A stretch of DNA of 64,000 nucleotides from Anisakis pegreffii (lineage: Eukaryota > Nematoda > Chromadorea > Rhabditida > Anisakidae). Positions 52,901-61,363 of the stretch are shown piece after piece (position 1 is the first letter of the stretch; each line of letters begins with the position of its first letter). The DNA is taken from contig JAPYMA010002305.1 in NCBI GenBank assembly GCA_035041965.1, positions 53,837 to 117,836 on the forward strand, read 5' to 3'. Made by a program: the position numbers and the translations under genes. A model generated the notes under the pieces. It did not search any database. It worked only from the letters and a program-made list of their open reading frames with translations, and was not told where the DNA came from.

Positions 52901-55900
52901 ATTTCTTCGTTTCAATAAAATCCAAATGCGCTTGAGTACAAAAGCAGGTGTGGTCAATTGCTCGTGAGATAGCTGAATAACTGCTTGTGAATTTCATGCT
53001 CAATGTTAACATTTCGCGGAACTGGCATCAATTTCGCTAATTTGTTGGAACAACTTCGTTTGTTTCAAATTGGAAGTGCTTTCGTTCATATTTTCCATCT
53101 GGACGTATCGTTGCTTCGAATAGATGACAATGAAATGATTCCTGAATACCAGGTAATTGTGAATGAATAAAGGGAGCATCAAGCACTCGTTGTGGCTTAG
53201 AAACATCGTTTTGTAACGGAGAGATTGTGAACATTGATTGATCAATAGGGATACAGTGTATTGAAATGAGCGCCGACGAGCTACTTGAGATAGCTTCAGA
53301 AAGTCAGCTATATCTCCTCAAGTAAGCAAAATCGATCGACAACACATATGCATTTCTGAAAGTAGAGAATCTGAGGAATCCAACGATGTAAAGAAATTGC
53401 CATGTTACTGGGCAAATCTGAGGGTACTGTTAGCTTGAAGATGGTAACCCGTATAGAGCTATAACAGTGTATGCATTGATCTATAGCGATATAATGTCAA
53501 TGAACTAGCGCGACTGTGCTCACTAAGATAGCTTTATAAAAATAGCTATATCTCCTCAACTAGGAAGCATCGCTCGGCAAAATATATAATATTCTGAATC
53601 TAGAGAATCTGAGGAATCGAATGATGTAAAAAGATTCACACGTTACTGGGCAAACCTGAGAGTACCGGTAGCTTGAAAATGGTAACCCTTATTGAGCTAT
53701 AGTAATGTATGCATTGATCTATAGTGTTGCAATGTGTTGCGATGAACACCGCTGAGCTACTTAAGACTGCTTCAGAAAATCAGGCAGCAAAATCACTCGC
53801 GCTCATTCATAACAATTATACTTTTCTGAAACAAGAGAATCTGAAAAAGGCAATGGTGCGAAGAAATGACAATGCTCCACATATGAAATGATCATTGCTT
53901 ACTAGAATAATAGATGAATTATCGAGCAGGATATGGAAGAATATCTTTATAGAATTTACGAGGTTTACAGATTGTTGTTCTTGGGCCGCAGAATCAAACA
54001 TTCGATGAACGGGTTTATTATGAGACAATCCGGGAGGTACGCGAGGTTTTGTATCGCAGTTATGGTATGTCCCATCTTCGTGCATGTTTTCTTATAGCTT
54101 TTTCAAGTTTCAGATGAATTATTTTCTATTCAATCGATTTTCTGAAGCGTTCTTTCGTGTACTTATGAATTTGTTCAATTATTCTGTTCTTCATTCAATA
54201 GTCCATTGAAAGTTCACTTGAATATTATTCGTTTATTCATAACGACACATACGTTCCATATTTTTGCAATCTGTTATACGGAATCAAATGAATGTAAATG
54301 AAAGATTTTGCTGATTCGAACTGAATAAAGAATATTTTGTAGAGTACACAAATGCGATGTCGCTTTTTGATGTGAAAATGAAGTATTCGAGAGATCTGCG
54401 TGGATTTGGCATCGGTAATAACTTCAATTCTATTCATTCATCTATTCGTTTTTTTTGGAATCGACATATTCCATGACGAGCAGTAGATATGCTCAACAAG
54501 TAATATACACAAACGTCGATCACTGTTGTCGATATCCTACTGTTGTTGGCAAGGATTGTAGTATGATAGCGGAGCGGAATCTGATCTTTAAAAATTTTCG
54601 TGGGTGCAATTTCGTTATCTAACACAGATGAACGTTTGAAACAGTCTTGAGCTCATATTCCTACCTGCTCTTCCACTTGATTTCTCGCTTATGTGAAGTA
54701 TTCATTCACACATCTTAGCACCTGAAACCTTGACTCTCCCTCAAGTGAACTATGTGGATCGTGTTGCTGCCCTCAGTGACCTATCGGTAGATCACTGATT
54801 ATAGCATCGGAATGTGCTATTGAATTAAACCACTTAAAATGTAAAAGTTTCAGGTGATGCCATAGTTGTTTTCCTCTTTTTGTGTGTCATCATGGGCGCA
54901 ATATTCGCGGTGACTGCCGTGATACGGCAATATCATGTGGATCCTAGGTATGTTTTCTAATGCATTTTTCAAGTCCTTTACTCGCTTCTCTTTGAAGCCA
55001 TGAGTTGCTGACTATATCTCAGACTATATCCTCCTCAATCCCAATTAATGACCTTGACTGATTTGAGGCAACAATTTGGGTCTATTTTATTTTCATCAAT
55101 GTGAGAATTTACTTCTTGACAATAATCACTGTTCACGAAAATGAACACGATACTGAGATCAACGAAATGCTCTAAATGCGCTCTTCAATCGATTTTGAAA
55201 GTTGCAATTATATCTCAGACATGCATTGCATTCGTAAAGAGATGAATTAGTGGTACGCAACGAAGTGATAGAAGTGTTTATTCGTTGAGCTTAGGGGAAC
55301 TAGAATGCGATGTTGCATTGAATGAATGTTTCAGAATAAGGCAAATGATACTGCAGTCATCAGCCATTCAAGCGATGACAGTTCGTTGGCGAAGTGGTGG
55401 CAAAACTGAAGACGACGATCAACTGGAGCTGTTGAGTGGTTCCACTGCCGATCATGATGATTACGCCACAATTGGTTCGGATGAAGAAGACACATACGAG
55501 CAACCTCGCTCAATGGTAAGAAATCTCAAAAAATGCCCTAATGGGACCTCTAATATCCTCGAATTAAAATTACCACTGTTAAGCTAGTAGGCCAGGAATT
55601 TCCAGCGGAACTCCGGAAAGTCACATAGTTTCGAGATTTCTTTGCGGAAATGTTTCCGTTGAGCTGATAGAACAGGATACAGATGTGAAAACTGCGCTCT
55701 AGAAAAGAGAGCTTACGGAAGTGTTTCAAGGGATTCAGTAGCAATGAGTGGGAGAAGTTCCTACGGAAATGAAGTATTTCAAAGTGTTCTGCATGAAGGA
55801 ATTTCGATTTTTCGACTATTTTCAGGTAGACCGTAAACCTAGCAGCTGCACTCAATTGTCAAACGAGAATATTCTTCAGATGAAGCACCATCAAAGCTCA

Positions 55901-55933
55901 TCCACAACCCTCATCGATGATTCTGTGTTATAA
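27774..55933 (+). CDS. AMN: Amnionless, complete 10-exon gene
   Basis: Type I membrane protein that carries cubilin to the surface and forms the endocytic receptor for intrinsic factor-B12 and other ligands in vertebrates. Exons: 27774-28080, 28433-28551, 28814-28900, 52105-52311, 52526-52622, 53019-53152, 53971-54064, 54854-54947, 55335-55515, 55826-55933. They sum to 1428 bases, 475 codons plus stop, close to human amnionless (453 aa), with every phase compatible. Order: signal peptide, N-terminal beta region, Cys-rich segment ending GHCCPTC plus a Gly codon split by the intron, juxtamembrane region, one membrane span, acidic cytoplasmic tail. Exon 4's donor (GTGATT) and exon 6's acceptor are the weak joints. 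The third intron is 23,204 bases and houses other genes on the opposite strand. Confidence 0.88.
29173..30712 (-). CDS. Globin, nematode-type, nested in the amnionless intron
   Basis: Haem protein of the nematode globin family. Core exons, read on the minus strand: 30674-30526, 30279-30110, 29681-29547 and 29268-29173, with matching phases (1, 0, 0) and a TAA stop. Exon 1 carries the A helix (RRIALLQNSW) and B/C region (LLRKDPSLIDALRP). Exon 2 starts with an acidic insert (GGDLDDEEEPLRQ) and gives an E-helix-like AGERIVTLFDDLMQMM. Exon 3 has the proximal-His segment IRSVGAAHAKQ and the G-helix WREFKSSILGMVAECGY. Exon 4 is the H helix, AWSSLISLVIREIKNG, ending SQRSS. The start is unsure: exon 1 is open to an ATG at 30712 (about 195 aa), but TTTACAG at 30675-30681 may be an acceptor from an upstream exon. 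Confidence 0.87.
30933..31736 (-). mobile_element. hAT-like non-autonomous element, 804 bp, between GPCR and globin
   Basis: The element is inverted relative to the copy at 46933-47743. Its intact end is GAGAACCACTG at 31726-31736 and its other end is degraded (TAGTCGTTCT at 30933). Flanking octamers CATTAGAG (30925-30932) and CGTTAGAC (31737-31744) match at six of eight positions, consistent with an old 8-bp target duplication typical of hAT elements. It fills most of the 1138 bases between the GPCR stop and the globin start. Short ORFs inside are shared repeat sequence, not genes. Confidence 0.8.
31851..37386 (-). CDS. FMRFamide-peptide-receptor-like GPCR (rhodopsin family), nested in the amnionless intron
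   Basis: Seven-membrane-span neuropeptide receptor, FRPR type. Eight exons join in phase, read on the minus strand: 37386-37198, 36237-36065, 35035-34968, 34495-34378, 33706-33604, 33094-32995, 32492-32420 and 32048-31851 (TGA). Segments in order: N-terminal ECYEKQLENIS with a glycosylation sequon; TM1 ICVIIGTIGNVHSI; TM2 LAVSILALAFWDTILL; TM3 end IWCVVAITVQRFMASRDPF; TM4 ILLSLAAILLNLPAFFE; TM5 RLNPYYQIWYKVLFRMVM then SCVPNIFIL; TM6 MQTMISLMLVIKYLLF; TM7 DLSNFLVILNSATNCLIFL. The N-L-P-x-F-F-E and LR.N..Y..WY motifs are typical of this receptor group. The third exon has a GC donor (CCAG|GCAAGT). The first exon may be preceded by others, since no initiator Met was found; about 340 residues are visible. 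Confidence 0.92.
38982..39006. repeat. Short perfect inverted repeat
   Basis: AGCTCATATG, a 5-base spacer TGATA, then CATATGAGCT: a perfect 10-bp stem. It is isolated within the amnionless intron upstream of the GPCR, and its role is unknown. Confidence 0.6.
40699..40800. repeat. Direct repeat copy A, 102 bp
   Basis: Matches 41685-41786 at the same length and in the same orientation, from ATTAATTGGAAGAG to GAAAACATTTTCGATAG with scattered substitutions. The copies are 986 bases apart and non-coding. Confidence 0.85.
41271..41435 (+). CDS. Small ORF, 54 aa, faintly cuticle-collagen N-terminus-like
   Basis: ATG in an AAAC-ATG context opens a 54-residue ORF with a basic start (VRIRRLYALAAIN), one hydrophobic segment (SLVTTIILLHFNLYYYA) and an end at IDYCNYSQ. 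A short basic segment, a membrane span and then an acidic-aromatic-Cys motif is the order seen at the start of nematode cuticle collagens. No Gly-X-Y exons follow, so it would be a remnant, an unrelated small membrane protein or chance. Confidence 0.22.
   Translation: MSISHQRTLSSVRIRRLYALAAINSHSLVTTIILLHFNLYYYARKDIDYCNYSQ
41685..41786. repeat. Direct repeat copy B, 102 bp
   Basis: Partner of 40699-40800. It ends 10 bases before the hairpin at 41796-41844, which the first copy lacks. Confidence 0.85.
41796..41844. repeat. 49-base near-perfect palindrome (hairpin)
   Basis: AAACCGAG pairs with CTCGGTTT, CATGAT with ATCATG and GATGT with ACATC around a GATCG centre. Only a single-base and a two-base symmetric mismatch interrupt the stem. 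It could form a stable hairpin or be a dyad binding site; no partner elements are seen. Confidence 0.75.
41933..42046 (-). other. Orphan exon-like segment, 38 codons, unidentified
   Basis: A phase-0 open segment bounded exactly by an acceptor (GCGTCAG) and a donor (GTAAGC). The peptide has a balanced, soluble-protein composition (ITSALDRISSCDG, QKLLEPKEVFNLI). Neither a family nor neighbouring exons in matching phase were recognised. It may belong to a third minus-strand gene within the amnionless intron. Confidence 0.3.
43280..43485 (-). other. Coding-like terminal-exon candidate, unidentified
   Basis: After a GTTTCAG acceptor the frame stays open for 67 codons to a TAG. The composition is protein-like (ARPFSPCPSDSALLAS, YQKMTDPLLQTLKNMFKRLF) and suggests an amphipathic helical C-terminus. 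It could be the last exon of the gene that also contributes 41933-42046 or others, but the order and a stop here make one transcript unlikely. No family is recognised. Confidence 0.27.
46933..47743 (+). mobile_element. hAT-like non-autonomous element, 811 bp, best-preserved copy
   Basis: The termini CAGTGGTTCTTA (46933-46944) and TAAGAACCACTG (47732-47743) are perfect 12-bp inverted repeats. Flanking octamers GTTTAGAT and GCCTAGAT match at six of eight, consistent with a decayed 8-bp target-site duplication. There is no transposase ORF; the 110-codon ORF crossing its right end is not conserved as protein in the other copies. It shares its body with 1075-1510 and, inverted, with 30933-31736. 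Confidence 0.87.
49817..49929 (-). other. Coding-like orphan terminal exon, 36 codons, unidentified
   Basis: After an ATTCCAG acceptor a 36-codon frame runs to TGA with protein-like content (WHAEKFAAIPHVIMASM, RDTRPNVIVYDIEDNL), richer in G+C than its surroundings. The opposite strand also has an open frame here, so strand is not certain. No family or companion exon was found. Confidence 0.25.
50371..50403. repeat. (AATAA)n tract
   Basis: A pentanucleotide tandem of AATAA units. It lies within a segment (about 50330-50403) resembling 16550-16620, where TATAAACTCG-like and TTGCTGAT words also occur, so a dispersed repeat is likely. Confidence 0.85.
52105..55933 (+). CDS. AMN: Amnionless exons 4-10: Cys-rich segment, membrane span, tail
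   Basis: Exon 4 (TTEEAFDLSAL, then GQLQFELAPKL) matches the family's TRDEDLAVFL...GRLRF stretch. Exon 5 (after TTTTTAG) reads IICSYQRC, then DAQNSCVSPIHPVGHCCPTC with the Gly codon split across the intron, matching C...P-x-GQCCDLCG. Exon 6 is GINFANLLEQLRLF to EMIPEYQ. Exon 7 begins IVVLGPQNQTFDERVYYET, matching EIQVVLVENG and the amphipathic helix after it. Exon 8 gives the membrane span AIVVFLFLCVIMGAIFAVTA. Exons 9-10 give a roughly 100-residue tail with DDQLELL, DDYATIGSDEE and the end TTLIDDSVL. AATAAA at 55940 is very close to the stop, so the true poly(A) signal may be further on. Confidence 0.88.
53245..53875. repeat. Degenerate tandem copies of the dispersed palindrome family
   Basis: Three head-to-tail units of roughly 210-240 bases (near 53245, 53465 and 53695). 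Each carries TAGCTTCAGAAAATCAG-like, ATCTCCTCAA-like, GAATCTGAGGAATC-like and ATGTAAAGAAATT-like blocks. They match the right arm of the inverted repeat at 213-738. The array sits in the intron between amnionless exons 6 and 7. Confidence 0.8.
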
Positions 55934-57298
55934 GGATGCAATAAAAAACCCATCAACTGATTGTCATCTTCTATTCTCACGAAACGTGCTTTGCTTCGGG
56001 TAACGGACAAAAATATTTGCCACACTCATTTAAGTGAAAAATAACCGAGAACCACAAACGATAACATATAATTGCGTATTTTTATCCTCAGCAAAATCAG
56101 GAGCGCCGTTGCTTCCAGCATCCTCACTGTTATGACTGTTATCAATATGATTTATTGTCATTGTTTATTATCAGTCGAATAAATTATTGTATAAAGCAAA
56201 TACGAGCAGCCCGTTTCATTCTCAATATATCAGTCATGACATTAAAATTTTATGTATACAGAAGATAAACGCAGTAACAAAAATTAATAATGGTAATATT
56301 ACAAATGAATGGTTTTGAATCGTTATCGATCACTTTTTGTGGCAACAGTTCAGATCAGATCAGATCAGATCGCTATCGTGATGAAACTGTTATCAGAGAT
56401 AACAATGAGATAAGGTGAGATACGTTAAGAAATTGCATCACTTTGATTAGTGCTGAAAAACTGAGCAAATTAACAAAAGGATGTGCTTCAGAGGCACACT
56501 CCTGAGGGAGAACAACGAAAAACAACGCGCAAATATTATTAACAACCAATGATACATCCATGACAAGCACAACCAGAGATCACCGATTCAGAAGGTGACT
56601 GTGGCACTCGGCAATCGGATTAGCTATATTGAAGTGGTGATAATCGAGTATCACTTGCGAATGTGAACGCTGATCCGTATGATAGCGATAATGAATCGCA
56701 TTGGTATTCATAATCTCAATACTTCGTGCTCTTCAATGGCATTAGATCAAAAAATTCATGGAGTCTCACTTGAGCCAGAAAGATTCCCTCGAATTTCGAT
56801 TTTATCATACAAGCGAATGAATGCATTATTGGTCGTATAATCAACAGTGAAGATTACTGCGGCAATTGGACGTTTGAAAGGGTTTATTAGAGTTTTATGA
56901 GTCTGAATGCCGACAATGAGTGTATGCGGCAGCTTTCGATGAAATTTATTTGTCAGTGATTGAGTGATGAATTGAAATGTCGTAATTTTGGTCAAAATTC
57001 GATCACTAGATTCAAAACACGCTGCCTGCTAGCAACTGTTTTCGAGAGTTTTCGTCGAGAACAGACAACAAATCTACTGAGTTTCGTTGAAATATGGAAG
57101 TGAATTGAATCAATCAACATTGAATATAAACAGTTTTCACAGCATCAGATGAGCTCTAAAATTTTTTTTCGATAGATTTCATCATGTGTTCCATTCAGTT
57201 TATAAACAAAAAGTATGGTGCAGGACAATGAGTTCTGACAAGAATGATATTATACACAACACGCAAATGTATCACCAGTTTCTGCAATATTACACATT
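55934..57298. other. Convergent intergenic region
   Basis: This lies between the amnionless stop (plus) and the synaptotagmin stop (minus), so it should hold both 3' UTRs. It contains a short (CAGAT)n tract at 56351-56371 and candidate AATAAA/TTTATT words. No gene is recognised. Confidence 0.6.
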
Positions 57299-57340
57299 CA
57301 GTGATAACTTATAAATGTAGAGCCTTATAAGTTGTCACTG
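57299..57340 (-). other. Hairpin directly after the synaptotagmin stop codon
   Basis: CAGTGATAACTTATAA and TTATAAGTTGTCACTG form 16-bp arms with one mismatch (a G-U pair in RNA) and a 10-base loop. On the minus strand the stem begins one base after the TAA of the synaptotagmin gene, so it would sit at the start of its 3' UTR. Confidence 0.7.
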
Positions 57341-57341
57341 A

Positions 57342-60300
57342 TTATTTCTTCGCTTTCGGGATATTCCGAAAATCATCGGGAACCTCGGCCAATATGCTGT
57401 GCCATGTGCCTACGGATCGAGGCCGCTGAAAAATGATCATCTGTCACACTGAATGATCATTTGTTCAAGGTGCGATTCGTTCCGACGGGAATTTCTTGCG
57501 AAATTTTGCCAGAAACCAAAATTTATTATAAGATAGTTTCTATGCTCAAAGAAAGTTAGTAAAGAATTTGATCAATCGCGATCAATGAACATACCGAAGG
57601 ATCATGATCGTTCGAAGAGAGCGATCGAAAACAATCATGCCACTGTTGTCGACCCTCCGCAGTGGTACTATCACGACCGATTATACAACATCCCAACAGA
57701 TCATCACGTCCGATCCTGTTATTTCGTTTTGTTATTTTCCAAAAATTGAGTAACTAATAGAGAAATAAATTTGTTTAACTCTTAAGTATTAGATTCCAAC
57801 AGTCTGAAGTCCATATGTAAGTATCAAGAATAGAAATGACAAAAGTTGACAAAGAATTCATAAATTTCACTGAATGCTGAGGATTACTTACCTATCCCAA
57901 TCCATGACTTGTACGAGCATATTCGTGTCGTCGACTTCATGTAAAGGAACGTCGAATTCGAGGCATTCATGATAGACTGGATTCAAATTAGCCCGTTTAA
58001 TTGAAGTCTTCCTCAACTTGACCCTTCGCCGTTGATAAATTTGCTCTATTTTCACATATGGATCTTAAAAAACGAACAATCATCATCTCGTATTGGGGTT
58101 TAATGAATTTTTGAAAAAACTGCCATGATTCAGAGTATATTTCAAAAGTGTAAGTTTTGATATAATGATACACGCACGATCGCGATATTCAATTCATTTG
58201 TAACATTCAACATGTGATCATACGCAAAATTACCTGAAGCTCCAGTGATGTCCATTGGCCTCAAATTGTACGCTTTCGAAACGGTGACGAGAAGTTTTTG
58301 CTCGCACACTGAATAAGCTAAATACAACAACAAGTCACCAAAATCATCTTTTCCCTGAAATATTTACGATCAAATTCATTGAGAAAATCAAAGTGATAGA
58401 ATGAGGTTGACAATAAGTGACACAACATTTAAGCATTTCATCAGTTTAGCGTTCCCATGAGATGCATTCAAATTCTTGACTTACTGTATGTCACGGAATT
58501 TCAAAGAATAAACTGATTTGTCTGTTAATAATAAATCATTTAATGCTTAGAAGTAAAGCATAAGGATTGTAGAAATCATGTTAATTTCTAAAATTCCAAT
58601 GATTACAACCATGAATATGCACTGAATGGTTAATTTGTGGTAGATTCCTCCTTGAAAAGTGAACCAAATATAGTATACCGTAGAATTTGAATGCATTTCA
58701 TAAGAATGAAATTCTTCTTTGCTGCTCGAAATTGAGCGTTCATGAGATTCTTATTGGTTATAGAATATATATAGTGCATAAATGCAAATGAATATGCAAA
58801 TATACACTACAGTATTCATTGAATAACAACTAGTTGATTATGAATTGACAACATATAATTGATATTTTTTGATTTCTATTGAATATTATCACACTCCAGT
58901 GAGCACAGAGTAAAGAGTACAGTATGCCTAGAGCGATTTTTCAATACTTTTCTTACATTCAATGACAAGAAATGCTTGAACTTTATCTGTTTTTCTCGAC
59001 GCAAACATCGAAGTGAACCCTAACTTATCATGGATGAATTTGGTGAATGCACTTTACTGCACGAAATCGGCCATACCTGACTGCCCACAATTTGCATTGT
59101 GTATTCAGTCCAATTGTACAAATCAGATTTGTCGAAAAGGTCACGCATTATAACGTTCCCAATGAGATCATGTCGTGTGAAGCGATCAAAATCGTACACG
59201 GTAAACTGAAACACACACTCTTTCGCATGCTATTCATCGAATTATGAACAATTCTTGGGCATAACTAGGCTAAGTAACTAGCACAGAAAAGCTGACATTT
59301 CAAGGAGACCACCACACCGGAGGTATACTGTTACAATGTAGATTGGTTCCTATGACAATGAAAATTCTGAAATTTTCAATTATGTTTCGTTTTTTTCGTG
59401 TTTTCATGAAAAATAAAAATTTAAACGATCTACACAATTTAATAGTCTCCAATGCAGTGGAAATGCATTGCGTTTTTGCTTGCTCGGAGAAATAGATGAA
59501 CTGATGGAGAACTATAGTGCTGTACTCATCGATTTGCAGTGTACAGTGCTGTACTCCTCGGTCCTATTCAAGTTAATCCAATTACAATGTCCCTATAGCT
59601 GGCAATCATCCTAATATTATCAACGTTAGGAAGATTGTAACTGGATCGTCTTGAATAGGATATTAATGAGAAATGGACATGCGAACAGAGGAGGAATACA
59701 ATAATCGAGGAGGGAAGTTGTCTAGCTTCGAAAACGAACCTGAAGCATCCTGGTAGGGAGATTATTGAAGGCCACATCAAATGAAAACATTTCGTTGAAT
59801 TCGGGATCCACTGACTTTTTGCATATTCGCGTCTTGCAGTGATTCCTCCTCTCGGGTAACAGATACATTTTCACGTAAGGTTCCACTACACGACTGCCCT
59901 GAAAGTAGCAATAATATTGATGCTTCTAATTCCACCAGAATGCTCCTATGAAAGATTGTTTTGTGAGGAGTCAAATGATGCTCTATATAATGTTACATCT
60001 ACATTCAGATGCTCAAAAATTTTCTATTTGAACACGAAAACATGCCATGCAATAGCAAGTATAATAGTTCTGGTTGGGGCTCAACCCGGGCAATATCTGA
60101 ATCGAGTCAACAGAAATTGTGTACTATCGCTAAAATCGATCAGTTTGACTATCAATACCTTCTCTGTCTGGATTACTTGCACGATGGTTCCGACTGTTGT
60201 TCAGAAATGAGTGCAAAAAATGGCCGAATTCAGCCAAGTTTCACGAGTAAATTTAGCTAATTTCTGCGTTCCCTTCATCGCTAACGAGAATAATCAGTCT

Positions 60301-60988
60301 GCGCTGAGTGAATACGCTCTGGCTGTGCTGTGTGAGCAAATGCCGTTTGCTAATAGCGAACTAATTCTTAAAATCCTAATGGATCGATGAGTCGTCGAGT
60401 GTATGAGCTGCTGAGAGTACATCAGAAGATTTCGAGTGCCGACATCAAAAATCAATGATGAAATTTGCGTTTTTAACTAATGATGAGAAGCGATTGCACG
60501 AATCGCTCGTGCTACAACATAAAAATGAACGCAACAACATTTTCATTTGCATAGTTCACATGTTGACGCGCAGCTATTTGGAAGGCATTCGAGAGAATTT
60601 CCTTGAGCCCTGAGCAGGATGAAAATTTTTAGTTGTGTTAATGATGGCGAAATTAAATGAATCATTTAGATTTTTATTGCACGCAACTGAATACATTGCT
60701 AAACGCCAAAAATGTAGGTAAACAAAGGTGAATGAAGAGAGAAAAATGGCATTGAAGACCACCACTGAAACAGACTGGCTGGTATTTTTATGAAGGCTGA
60801 ATTGTTTGGCGAGAAAAAGGATCAATCACCTCAGACGGTAGATGATTAGCACGAATCACGTGAACCATCAGCACTCGGTGTATGAAGTCGTACCGCAACG
60901 AAAAGGTCAACGTCCCTCGAAAACATCTTGTTGAGGATTTCTCGCAAAAACCCGATTCATAATGTTCCACAGATCGATTGTCGATTTC
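57342..60988 (-). CDS. Divergent synaptotagmin, C2A-C2B; 5' exon(s) incomplete
   Basis: Second tandem-C2 protein, presumably a membrane-trafficking factor. Seven exons in matching phase, read on the minus strand: 60988-60830, 59898-59740, 59205-59077, 58354-58234, 58063-57892, 57715-57595 and 57425-57342 (TAA), giving 314 residues. C2A starts at GTLTFSLRYDFIHRVLMV and keeps loop 3 (VYDFDRFTRHD). Loop 1, at the exon 1-2 junction, reads PSEGSRVVEPYVK, so the first Asp is gone and the second is Glu. C2B is canonical: LRPMDITGASDPYVK, basic strand QRRRVKLRKTSIK, loop 3 MDWDRIGRDD and WHSIL near the end. The tail is VPDDFRNIPKAKK. The first acceptor is preceded by a CTG/GTT-repeat tract rather than plain pyrimidines. 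The membrane span is not seen. C2A probably has weak or no Ca2+ binding. Confidence 0.95.
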
Positions 60989-61262
60989 CTGCAGCAGCAG
61001 CAACAACAATATGTGACTCTTATGTATCAAAATTTAATGAGCTTTTCATCTATCTATAGCGCAAACCATTGTGATGATTAATGAAATGTCAGTTCATTAC
61101 GTTAACCAATTCCTCAAAAACGATAAAAGTTCTCACTCATATAACAATTGTTTCATCTCACAGATACAACCATTTTCATGGAGCATCTTCATTAAGGATT
61201 CGGTTCAGGAAGAGGTTCGAATCAATTTCGAAACGAGTGTTCACTTGTCGAAATTGAGCTAC

Positions 61263-61363
61263 CTGATCGTCTTGTTGAGCATCCTGTTCGCTGAATGTAG
61301 CATTCATAGCGTGAGTTACGCTGCCATTCTGTTTCAACGAAACAACGCGATGCCAGAACGGTA
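61263..61363 (-). CDS. Possible upstream exon of the minus-strand synaptotagmin
   Basis: The segment lies between a CGTCAG acceptor and a GTAGCT donor and ends in phase 0, as needed by the exon at 60988. The predicted peptide has a polar, linker-like end (MNATFSEQDAQQDDQ). Synaptotagmin linkers are poorly conserved, so only splice logic supports it; an overlapping ORF exists on the other strand. Confidence 0.3.
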
